From the IMG/VR virus record IMGVR_UViG_3300038410_000021, positions 1-22,097 of that record: a DNA stretch of 22,097 nucleotides; one strand, written 5' to 3'. Every line of letters starts with the position of its first letter. Within the stretch, counting starts at the first letter, position 1. The DNA comes from a virus. The notes beneath the pieces are model-generated. The model had not been told where the DNA came from. It was given only the letters and a program-made list of their open reading frames with translations, and searched no databases. Both the position numbers and the translations under genes were made by a program. Positions 8,623 through 15,590 of this stretch are shown here, one piece after another.

Positions 8623-8943
8623 CTATGGATCCTTGTTCGTGCTGACACGGTTGTACGTAATGTGACCATACACCGCCACGGTATCGCTCAGGTTGATGCT
8701 CAGCGTATTGCCGGTCGTGGTGGTCATCAGCGGCGCATCCCGCGTGCCCGTTGCGCTGGCCCCGGAGTTGACGACGAGCGGCATCGGCCCGCTTATGTCG
8801 GTAGCGCCATCTGTAAACTTCACGCTCACCGTGCCATTAGCCACCAGCACGTAGTTGATGACCTCGTACTTGGTGTTGGCGACGGCGCTGGCCACCGTGT
8901 TGTTGCCGCTGGCCGAGATGCTGACGCCACTATGGACTATCAT
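8623..8943 (-). CDS. Small beta-rich phage protein (106 residues)
   Basis: The ATG at 8943 has AGGAG about 7 bases upstream and overlaps the end of the beta-helix gene by 14 bases. A longer frame to 9036 exists, but its first 31 residues lie inside the upstream gene and look like shadow sequence. The product has strands such as EVINYVLVANGTVSVKFTDG, then GPMPLVVNSGA and TLSINLSDTVAVYGHITY. I associate this pattern with a widespread small beta-sandwich protein of phage tail and head regions, of unproven role. It sits between two surface proteins and could be a fibre cap or decoration. Confidence 0.75.
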   Translation of the reverse strand: MIVHSGVSISASGNNTVASAVANTKYEVINYVLVANGTVSVKFTDGATDISGPMPLVVNSGASATGTRDAPLMTTTTGNTLSINLSDTVAVYGHITYNRVSTNKDP

Positions 8944-10840
8944 ATTCGCTCTCCTGCGGCAATGGCGACCTGGGGCCGACGTGAAGCAGCATGCGCTTCT
9001 TGGTGCTCCCCCCGCCGCCCTGGGCAACAAACTCATCCATGCCGATATCCACCGAGCCGCTTACTGATGCGCAATCGTTGTATGCCGCATAGCCGTGCGC
9101 GCTGGCGATGGAGTTGCAGATGTCAGCGGTGCGCCCGGCTGGCATCCCGGTCGCGGTGCCAGCGTCCTTGGCAGGGCTGGATGTCTGAATGTGATAGTTA
9201 TTAGAGGCGGCGTTTACAAACACCGGATCAGGGCAGCTATCCACATTGCCAGTCTGGAGAGTATCGAGCGCCGAACACGCATAGCTCGACCCGGCCCAAG
9301 TAGCAGCATTGCCAGCCCCCGTGATGTAGATATGGTTATGCTCGAACTTGTTGGAGGCATCGGTGGCATCCCATTGCACCTGCTTCACCGTGCCGTTGTA
9401 ATAGAATATGTTGTTGCGAATCAGATTGCCGGTAATCTCGGCGTTGTTGTCTGCTGCGAGCGCGCCACCCGCTGCGCCAATCACCGTGTTGTTGTAGATG
9501 AGGTTTCCGGCCATTGTGCCGGTCGCCTCTTGGCGGAATTGGAAGCTGAGGCCATCGCCTATTGTCGGGTTTAGGCAGAGATTGTTGTACACCTGATTGT
9601 TATCTGTGTGATTGCTCGACCCGCCGTTGGATGGGTGCCACTTGAAGCAGGTGCCGGAGTTGGCGATGATATTGTTGCGCACGATCAGGTTGTCGCAATG
9701 CGATTCGAACAGGATGGCCTTGCGCCCGCTACTATTAACTGTATTGCCGCAGCCGTCGAAGATGTTGTCCTCAACGATTGTGCCGGTGAAGTCCCCCGTC
9801 GTGCTGTAGGAGCAGCATGGAGCATCAGAGGTGAATGTGGTGCAGTTGGGTGTGCCGGACGTTCCTGCGCCAAGTGTTGTGAGGTCGCCTATACCATGCA
9901 CCCAGTTGCGCTGGATGACGGCGCTCACCGTGCCATCTGTAACGGTTGTGATGTGCAGCGGCTCGCTGGACGTGTAGGCCATCTCATTATCTGTGATGCT
10001 GACATTGGATGCGCTATCGACATGAACGGGCCGCGCCGATCCATTGCCAGAATCGTTGAAATACTTGAATGAGCAATCCTTCACGGTGGCGTGGTCAGAT
10101 GCAGATGTAATGTTGATGGCTGAGTTTAGGTTATAGCGGAAGTGGATGCCGCGAAAGATGATATAGTCGCCAGTAATCTGCGTGATGAACTGATTGTTCT
10201 CTCCATTGGCCCACGGCTCAGACGGCAGAGATCCTCCCCAGCGCACCGTCAGAATTGTGTCGGCACCATCGGTGCTGAATGCGTCGTATTGTGCGGCCAC
10301 AAGGTCGAGAGAGGCGCGTCGGGGCGTGATGCCACCGCTGGGCGTCTGTGCCCATAACGCCTTCTTGCCGGCGCTTGGTATATGAAACCACGCCTCGCCA
10401 CAAGTGCCGGGGATATTACGACAGCCGGTATCGGCGCTTCCCGCTCCGCAATCGGAGCATTGCGTCCACCCAGCCCCGGCCAACTCGTTCATGTTCTCAA
10501 AGTAGACGGCGCTCGTGGCAATATCGCCCACAGCCGACCATCCATTCCATTGCAGAATTAACTCATTGCCCGCCGTGCAAGATTGCGAGAACGTGGCGTT
10601 GTTAAAATTGTACACGCCATCAGTTACATTGATTGTGTCGCCGCATGCGCCCCCGGCCGCCGCGTTGGCGATGCTGTTGTAGGCACCCACTCCGTCTGGG
10701 GCGGCCGCGCAGGAGTTCGCGCTACCATCGCCGTTGTTGGTGCAGGGCGTCTTGACATACTTCGTTGCTCCCCACACCGGCGAGGCAAGAAGAAGCAGCA
10801 ATGCTATATAAGCGAATGCGTTGCGTAGCGTGCGCATCAT
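8930..10840 (-). CDS. Secreted-type Cys-rich parallel beta-helix protein
   Basis: The ATG at 10840 overlaps the upstream stop as ATGA and gives 636 residues. The frame is open further upstream (to 10942), but that part lies inside the previous gene. Residues 3-24 form a Sec-type signal peptide: basic RTLR, then AFAYIALLLLLASPV, with a likely cut after VWG at residue 24. About 20 cysteines follow, all in the mature part. Residues about 224-511 show Asn-rich beta-helix coils (SNVSITDNEMAY, NLIVRNNIIANSG, GNLIRNNIFYYNG). Then DPVFVNAASNNYHIQ, SSPAKDAG and DIGMDEF appear, a closing pattern common in secreted bacterial beta-helix proteins. A GGGGS linker and a short basic tail end the protein. It may act on surface glycans. 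The signal peptide is unexpected for a virion protein. Confidence 0.8.
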   Translation of the reverse strand: MMRTLRNAFAYIALLLLLASPVWGATKYVKTPCTNNGDGSANSCAAAPDGVGAYNSIANAAAGGACGDTINVTDGVYNFNNATFSQSCTAGNELILQWNGWSAVGDIATSAVYFENMNELAGAGWTQCSDCGAGSADTGCRNIPGTCGEAWFHIPSAGKKALWAQTPSGGITPRRASLDLVAAQYDAFSTDGADTILTVRWGGSLPSEPWANGENNQFITQITGDYIIFRGIHFRYNLNSAINITSASDHATVKDCSFKYFNDSGNGSARPVHVDSASNVSITDNEMAYTSSEPLHITTVTDGTVSAVIQRNWVHGIGDLTTLGAGTSGTPNCTTFTSDAPCCSYSTTGDFTGTIVEDNIFDGCGNTVNSSGRKAILFESHCDNLIVRNNIIANSGTCFKWHPSNGGSSNHTDNNQVYNNLCLNPTIGDGLSFQFRQEATGTMAGNLIYNNTVIGAAGGALAADNNAEITGNLIRNNIFYYNGTVKQVQWDATDASNKFEHNHIYITGAGNAATWAGSSYACSALDTLQTGNVDSCPDPVFVNAASNNYHIQTSSPAKDAGTATGMPAGRTADICNSIASAHGYAAYNDCASVSGSVDIGMDEFVAQGGGGSTKKRMLLHVGPRSPLPQESEYDSP

Positions 10841-12069
10841 CCTATAATCAGCCAAGAGAGATCGTATGCCGTGCCAGACACCGGCAATCCGATGAATTGA
10901 AAGTCTGCTTGCGTTGCGCCAACCGGCCTGGGCCTCCACCATCCCGTAGTCGGAGCATTCAAGTCGAGTCGATTGGCGAAACTGTACGCGAGGCCGCCGT
11001 TGGGGAATATGCCATTGGCTAGTGTCATGGATATGGTCGGGTTGTCTGTTATGCCAGCGCCACCGGCCCGCACTTCAACGAACCCGCGTGTATCGTTTGC
11101 TCCGACGCTTACTGATAGAATCGAGGCCGTGGCACCCCAGCCGGCTGTCAGGGAGAATCCAGACGTTGCCAGGGTGGTTCCAAGAAACGGGATGAGTCGG
11201 CGCAGGTAAATGTCGGTACTGGCGGTTATCGTACCAACATTGGTTATTCCGGTGGTAGTCAGCGTTGCGCCAAACACGCCAGTTCCGGTGACGCCGACTC
11301 CATTGCTGAATGTCGCCGTGGTTCCATACAGGCGACCGGATATGGTGGCCGTCGTGCCGACAACAAGCGCGTTGGTCGTGGTGAGCGTAGCGCCGACAGC
11401 GAACGTGCCCGTCACGCCCGCATTCGCATTCATCGTAACCGTCTGTCCGAATACCGCCCAGCCCGTCACGCCGAATGCCGCGTTAATCGTAACCGTCGCG
11501 CCGAACACGCTTGCCAGCGACGTGCTGATGCCCTCGGCTATGCCAATCGCCAGATCCGCTATATACCCCTGATTCGACTGATTGCCATCCTGGATGAGCA
11601 CATCGTACAGGCCCTGCTCGCAGTAGAATTGCGCGAGGCCATCCGCGTTGGTGGTCACGACAGAATTGGTGTAGCGGTCGCTGGCGTCGTCATCACGCGA
11701 GAGAATGGTCGTGCGCGGCACCAGATAGGTGGTCGAGCCACCCGTGGTCTGCGGCTGCGTATTGCCGATGAGGAATAGGCGGTCGTTCTCGCTGGCCGTC
11801 ACGGCGCTGTTCACGCGCACGCTCGCCGCACCCACCAGCGTCACCTTGCGAATGTTCGCGGTCGATGTGCCAATCTGCACCCAGTCGTCTACGGCGAAGC
11901 GGGCGGAGATGTCGCTGGTGTCCACGGTCAGATTGATGCCTGTCGAATCCCGCGATATCCACGCCCCGCGCGGGAACACGTAGGCATACCAGCCCTGCTT
12001 GGGCGACAGCAGGTTCTGAGAGCCGCTTGCGCCGGTTATGTTGAGCGATGCACCCGGGATGGCCGCCAT
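10837..12069 (-). CDS. Tail fibre A: shared anchor module plus 18-residue repeat stalk
   Basis: This 410-residue protein starts at ATG immediately after the upstream TAG (TAGATG); no strong ribosome binding site is seen. Residues 1-170 are a diverged copy of the N-terminus of tail spike B. Both have TGASGSQ, LSPKQ, SENDR and LIQDGNQ in the same positions. Residues about 188-283 are a low-complexity stalk of VFGATVT-like units with a period near 18. Residues 284-410 are a beta-rich tip. The shared module suggests that both proteins dock to the same virion site or to each other. The protein is shorter than a spike and has no lyase-type domain, so it is more likely a fibre or adaptor than an enzyme. 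Confidence 0.8.
   Translation of the reverse strand: MAAIPGASLNITGASGSQNLLSPKQGWYAYVFPRGAWISRDSTGINLTVDTSDISARFAVDDWVQIGTSTANIRKVTLVGAASVRVNSAVTASENDRLFLIGNTQPQTTGGSTTYLVPRTTILSRDDDASDRYTNSVVTTNADGLAQFYCEQGLYDVLIQDGNQSNQGYIADLAIGIAEGISTSLASVFGATVTINAAFGVTGWAVFGQTVTMNANAGVTGTFAVGATLTTTNALVVGTTATISGRLYGTTATFSNGVGVTGTGVFGATLTTTGITNVGTITASTDIYLRRLIPFLGTTLATSGFSLTAGWGATASILSVSVGANDTRGFVEVRAGGAGITDNPTISMTLANGIFPNGGLAYSFANRLDLNAPTTGWWRPRPVGATQADFQFIGLPVSGTAYDLSWLIIG
11221..11508 (-). repeat. Coding repeats, period about 18 residues, in tail fibre A
   Basis: At least three recognisable units are present: VFGATVTINAAFGVTGWA, VFGQTVTMNANAGVTGTF and a later VFGATLTTTGITNVGTITA. More diverged units lie between them. 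The pattern is Val/Thr/Gly with regularly spaced Gly-Ala-Thr, as in a beta-solenoid or trimeric shaft. Confidence 0.7.
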
Positions 12070-12753
12070 CTATACGTCGTACTGAATGCGGTCGCCGGGT
12101 TGATTCACATGCGCGGCGAGTTCGCGGAAAGCGAGCATGGCGTCGGCTTTGGCAACGTTGAGAGGGAAGCGCGTCTGCGCGGCCGGGAGACGCTTGGCGA
12201 ACTCATACCACGCAAATGCCATGTAGACCTCGATTGCGTAGTCTGGCACCTCAATCGTCTCGCTGTCTGCCTGTGGCGCTGGCGTCACGCGATAGTAGGT
12301 GAACTGGCATGTCTCGGCCGCCTGCGGGATGGGATACCAGCGGATTTGCCCCGTCTCGAACATATTGGGCACGCTGTACTTGCACGGGCGGCCGGCCAGC
12401 GACAGATCATACGCCTCTACCAAATGCTCATAGTCGATATAGGCGATGCGCTCGAATGGCAGCAACGCCGAGTCGGTGAAGTACATGGCGAGCGGCTTCT
12501 TGATTGCGCCAGTGACGGTCGTATATGGCGAGTTGACCGTCTGCGTCATCGACTCATCCTGCAATTCCCACGGCCAGTTACCCTTGCGATTCATGGTGCG
12601 CACGGCGGCGCGGAAGGCATCCGCCGCTATCGCCCTGACCGTGCTATCCGATGCGTCTATCGGCCGCGCCAGTTCATCGACCACATCCCCGAGTGTGCGC
12701 CGCCCGCTCGCCTCGGTGCCAGTCGATACAACTATGCCGCCTACTGTGGGCAT
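12070..12753 (-). CDS. Head-tail adaptor / tail completion candidate
   Basis: This 227-residue soluble protein is well placed between the capsid genes and the tail genes. The N-terminal half is helical (TLGDVVDELARPI, AIAADAFRAAVRTMN) with a GNWPWEL motif at about 59-65. The centre has IRWYPIPQAAETCQFTYYRV (about 137-156), and the C-terminus is helical again (YAIEVYMAFAWYEFAKRL). Helix bundle, Trp-containing turn, YYR strand and closing helices resemble phage adaptor (gp4-like) proteins that bind under the portal. The ATG directly follows the upstream stop, with GGGGAG 8 bases earlier. The role is inferred from layout and weak motif similarity. Confidence 0.65.
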   Translation of the reverse strand: MPTVGGIVVSTGTEASGRRTLGDVVDELARPIDASDSTVRAIAADAFRAAVRTMNRKGNWPWELQDESMTQTVNSPYTTVTGAIKKPLAMYFTDSALLPFERIAYIDYEHLVEAYDLSLAGRPCKYSVPNMFETGQIRWYPIPQAAETCQFTYYRVTPAPQADSETIEVPDYAIEVYMAFAWYEFAKRLPAAQTRFPLNVAKADAMLAFRELAAHVNQPGDRIQYDV

Positions 12754-13116
12754 CTAGCGCACTCCCCGGAACACTTCCCCGCATCGCAGCATCTTGGTAA
12801 TCCGCTTCATCTGCGCCTCGGTAATGTGCCTTCTCGCCCGCTTGAACTCCACGCGCCAGCCGGGGCGATGCAGCTTGAGCCCGATGAACTTGCTGTCGGG
12901 CGTCATCCATCCGCGCGGCAGATTCGCCAGCGTGGTCGCCGGCACCGACTTCTCCACGCGCGCAGTCGATTGCTGATCCCCCCACTTAATCGTGCGATAG
13001 TCCTTGCAAATGGTGATGAAGCCGCCATTCTCGCGGTAATCGCGCACATAGGAGCCGGGCACGCTACGGGTGAACGCCTCGATTATCCTGCTGGTTTCGA
13101 TTGATCCGTAATACAT
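12754..13116 (-). CDS. Unknown basic 120-residue protein after the capsid gene
   Basis: ATG start with AGAGG 8 bases upstream, just past the stem-loop spacer after the capsid gene. The product is basic and mixed: YVRDYRENGGFITICKDYRT early, an SVPATTLANLPRGWM middle, and a Lys/Arg helix near the C-terminus (ARRHITEAQMKRITKMLRCG, about 92-111). No signal peptide or membrane segment. By position it could be a head-completion or minor capsid protein. I do not recognise the family. Confidence 0.7.
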   Translation of the reverse strand: MYYGSIETSRIIEAFTRSVPGSYVRDYRENGGFITICKDYRTIKWGDQQSTARVEKSVPATTLANLPRGWMTPDSKFIGLKLHRPGWRVEFKRARRHITEAQMKRITKMLRCGEVFRGVR

Positions 13117-13129
13117 CCGCTAGACCTCT

Positions 13130-13182
13130 GGCGGCGGAGGCTCCACTGACCCCCGCCGCCCCCTTTCTGCGGCGTTAGCCGC
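13130..13182 (-). other. Two GC-rich stem-loops between capsid gene and next gene
   Basis: The 75-base spacer after the capsid gene holds two inverted repeats. The larger pairs 13130-13140 with 13150-13160, an 11-base stem with one mismatch and a 9-base loop. The smaller pairs 13169-13173 with 13178-13182, a 5-base stem with a 4-base loop. Neither is followed by a T-run in the direction of transcription, so they do not look like classical intrinsic terminators. They could weaken read-through, protect the 3' end of capsid mRNA, or be a processing site. Confidence 0.5.
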
Positions 13183-13191
13183 TTAGACTAC

Positions 13192-14283
13192 TTACCCCCA
13201 GGTGCCAAGATCGTCATGCTGCGCGACGTTCTTGATCCTCGTGGTGGCCACCTTGAGCAACTGCCCGGCCAGCGGGTTGAGCACCCCGCCGTCCGCGACC
13301 CAAATCTTCCACGTCATAATCCCGACGAGGCCGTATGGATCGTTCTTGTCCACCTGCGAGGGCGGGATGAAGTTGACGCTGGGACGCCCAACCCCCTTCG
13401 AGTGATTGATGCACGCCATGTATCCGTCGCCGAATACCGGGCAGCGCACAATCTCGTCGTTGGTGGAATCGACCGTGCCGGGCTGGCTAACACCAACGTT
13501 CTCATCTTCGAGAATGTCGCAGCCGAACACGGTGCCGACGCGCGCTCGCTCGAACTTGTCTTCGCCGCGCATGTTGCCTTTCAGGGCGATATCCTGGAAG
13601 GTTCCACAGGTGCGAAGATCGCCAGAGATTTCAGGCGGAACGAGCACGGGGAAAGCCTGACGGCCGCGCGGGAAGCGGGCCGACCGACCCTTCATCGCCG
13701 TGTAGATGGAGTTGAACGACTCGGCGGCCACGCGATGCGACGGATTGTCCGCATCGAGCGTCGCCTCGGTGAGCGGCTGGCTGCCGTCTCCCCACGTGGT
13801 AGGCGTGGAGGTGGATGCGCCAAAGTAGTTGACGGAAGGCGCAGTAGACGACTGCGTGTTCCCGTCGTTGCTCACCGCCACGTTGATCAGGAACTGGTCG
13901 AGCGAATCCTTGGCGTTATAGAGGAATCGCTCCGTCAGCGTGGGAATCGGGTTGGGCTCGCCGCACATGATCGACTGCTCGTCGATTTCGAGGTCGTTGC
14001 CCAGAAGATTCAGGCCATAGACCACGCTATCGACCGAGAAAGTCTGACCCTTGAGCCCGCCGAAGGTGGCGTAGCCGAGGAAACTGGAGATTCCGGCCAT
14101 CTGCTTCTTGAACGAGTTGATGCGCCGGAACTCGACCACGCGACCGCTATTGGCCGGGATGACCTGCTTGTCGCACAGGTCATAGGCCAGCATCGTGTTT
14201 TCGAGAATCCCCAGCAACTGCTGCTGCCAGTAGTTGCGGAGTAGACCGGCGGGGCCGGTCGAGGTTGAAATCAATACAGCCAT
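13192..14283 (-). CDS. Major capsid protein, N4 gp56-like
   Basis: This 363-residue protein has the expected size for an HK97-fold capsid protein. The N-terminal segment (about 10-60) has LRNYWQQQLLGILE and a SGRVVEFRRIN turn. The middle includes VLVPPEISGDLR (about 211-222), then FGCDILEDENVG (252-263). The end has DPYGLVGIMTWKIWVADGG (314-332). I associate these landmarks with the N4 gp56 family of major capsid proteins. It follows a scaffold-like gene after a 35-base gap and starts at ATG with only a weak AAGAG upstream. It is followed by the stem-loop spacer. It should assemble the icosahedral shell around the scaffold and portal. Confidence 0.85.
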   Translation of the reverse strand: MAVLISTSTGPAGLLRNYWQQQLLGILENTMLAYDLCDKQVIPANSGRVVEFRRINSFKKQMAGISSFLGYATFGGLKGQTFSVDSVVYGLNLLGNDLEIDEQSIMCGEPNPIPTLTERFLYNAKDSLDQFLINVAVSNDGNTQSSTAPSVNYFGASTSTPTTWGDGSQPLTEATLDADNPSHRVAAESFNSIYTAMKGRSARFPRGRQAFPVLVPPEISGDLRTCGTFQDIALKGNMRGEDKFERARVGTVFGCDILEDENVGVSQPGTVDSTNDEIVRCPVFGDGYMACINHSKGVGRPSVNFIPPSQVDKNDPYGLVGIMTWKIWVADGGVLNPLAGQLLKVATTRIKNVAQHDDLGTWG

Positions 14284-14318
14284 GTGGTGTTTCTCTTAGG
14301 CAGGCCACGCGCGCGCCG

Positions 14319-15242
14319 CTACTTATACTGTTCCACCGCTTTCTTCGCCCACTCGCTAACCATATCGGGCGTGACATCCCTGAAGTCGATGGAATCTTTC
14401 GGCGTGCTTGCGACCTGCGTTTTGCGCGGGGCGGAGGGGGCCGCCGATGCTGCTTTGGATGCCTGCTTCTGCACCCGCTGCACCACCTTGACGGCCTCAA
14501 CCGCATTCGCGCGTTGAGTGGTTTTGGCGCGCAACGAATCCTGCCAGCGACCGTGCGCGATGCGGAGAAAGCCGCTTACTGATTCATCGGCTATCTGCAA
14601 CTCGCGCGGTGTCATAGCAGATGTGGCATCCACCTGCATCCACCTGCCGAACTCCTGCGCCTCGGTGGCCGTCATGCCGTGCTCATTGAGAAAATCGTTG
14701 AGCGCGATGGCCTTGTCCTCGGTCGCCACGGGCTGCGGCGGGAGCGGTGCATACGACTGCGACGCGGGATTCATAGAGGCTTCAATCTCCTGAATCACGC
14801 GGTCTACGTCGGTTTCCGGCAGGCCGTGTTCGCTGCGGACGCCCTTGAGCGTCTTGAGCGCGCGGTCGGCCACCGTCGCCTTGCGTAGAAAGCGGTCGTT
14901 GAGGATGCGCTGGTTCTGCTGGTTGCGTTCGTTCATCGCATCCCAGCGAGCCTTGAATAGCGCCTCTTGCTCGGTGCGCGCCTTCTCGGCATCTGCCAAA
15001 CGCTGGCGGAGACTGGTTACGTCATCCGTCTCTGGTTCCGTCTCGGTTGCCGGGGATGCTTCCTGAGCATCTGGTTCTGTTGCGGGCTCCGCTGCTTCCG
15101 CAACGGTTTCCTCCGCGACTGGCTCCGTCGGCTCTGGCGCTGCGGCCACTGGCGCTTCCGCCGGCTGCTCGCCCTTGCTCTGAGCGAGTAACTGTCGGAG
15201 CGCGCCTGCCGCCTGATCCTCGGTAACTTGTGCTTCTGCCAC
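14319..15242 (-). CDS. Scaffold-like acidic coiled-coil protein
   Basis: The GTG start at 15242 has AAGGA about 8 bases upstream; 307 residues. Residues about 25-75 are Glu/Pro/Ala/Thr-rich and disordered-looking. Residues about 75-140 are a long charged helix with coiled-coil spacing (TSLRQRLADAEKARTEQEAL). After a Pro-rich linker a helical middle follows. The C-terminus is basic (about 250-280) and ends in a short helix (DMVSEWAKKAVEQY). An acidic flexible N-terminus, a coiled coil and a basic C-terminal region directly before the capsid gene are classic features of phage scaffolding proteins. No protease motif is visible, so how it is removed is unknown. Confidence 0.8.
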   Translation of the reverse strand: MAEAQVTEDQAAGALRQLLAQSKGEQPAEAPVAAAPEPTEPVAEETVAEAAEPATEPDAQEASPATETEPETDDVTSLRQRLADAEKARTEQEALFKARWDAMNERNQQNQRILNDRFLRKATVADRALKTLKGVRSEHGLPETDVDRVIQEIEASMNPASQSYAPLPPQPVATEDKAIALNDFLNEHGMTATEAQEFGRWMQVDATSAMTPRELQIADESVSGFLRIAHGRWQDSLRAKTTQRANAVEAVKVVQRVQKQASKAASAAPSAPRKTQVASTPKDSIDFRDVTPDMVSEWAKKAVEQYK

Positions 15243-15269
15243 GTGCGTTCCTTTCGGAGTCCCGGCAGA

Positions 15270-15590
15270 TTAAGCCGGTTGCTCTCTATCGTCAGCCGGC
15301 TGGTTAACTGGCGAGCGATACACGGCGTCGAGGCGCGCTAAGAGCCACCTCAACTCGTGATTGCGCTCCATAACCGCGCGGCAATCGAGCGGGTCGCTGG
15401 GAACCGGCTGGGATTCCCGCCCACTCAACCGGGCGCGTACAACGTTCACTAGTGCGTCATACAACTTCTGGTTGCCGCGCAGGTGCGGGCCAAGGTCGGC
15501 TTCCTCCTGAGTGAGCACGACGATGGGGCGCGGCGACGTGACCATGGCCAGAACCATGTCGCGCACGCGGCTCAACTTGGGCACCGTCAT
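15270..15590 (-). CDS. Unknown 106-residue protein between portal and scaffold
   Basis: The ATG overlaps the portal stop as ATGA, so it is probably coupled to portal translation. The sequence has a hydrophobic start (VRDMVLAMVTSPRPIVVLTQ, too polar for a clear membrane segment), a central helix (NQKLYDALVNVVRARLSG), and a charged C-terminal helix (HELRWLLARLDAVYRS). It looks like a small soluble helical protein. I do not recognise it. The position suggests a head assembly or packaging accessory. Confidence 0.7.
   Translation of the reverse strand: MTVPKLSRVRDMVLAMVTSPRPIVVLTQEEADLGPHLRGNQKLYDALVNVVRARLSGRESQPVPSDPLDCRAVMERNHELRWLLARLDAVYRSPVNQPADDREQPA

Noticed and set aside
8944-9036. Longer N-terminus for the small beta-rich protein
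   Set aside because: The extra 31 residues are Arg/Cys/Pro-rich shadow sequence inside the upstream gene. The ATG at 8943 has a good ribosome binding site.
10841-10942. Longer N-terminus for the beta-helix protein
   Set aside because: It would lie inside the preceding fibre gene and would bury the signal peptide. The ATGA start at 10840 fits better.
6565-12069. Diversity-generating retroelement acting on the fibre genes
   Set aside because: No reverse transcriptase frame, template repeat or A-biased variable repeat pair was seen in the window.
13130-13160. A classical intrinsic terminator
   Set aside because: The stem is strong, but no T-rich run follows it in the direction of transcription, so it is listed only as a stem-loop of unknown role.
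12100-14244. Long plus-strand frames (334 and 342 codons) opposite the adaptor and capsid genes
   Set aside because: Same shadow effect of codon bias. The products are Arg/His-rich and low in recognisable structure, and the minus-strand genes explain the region.
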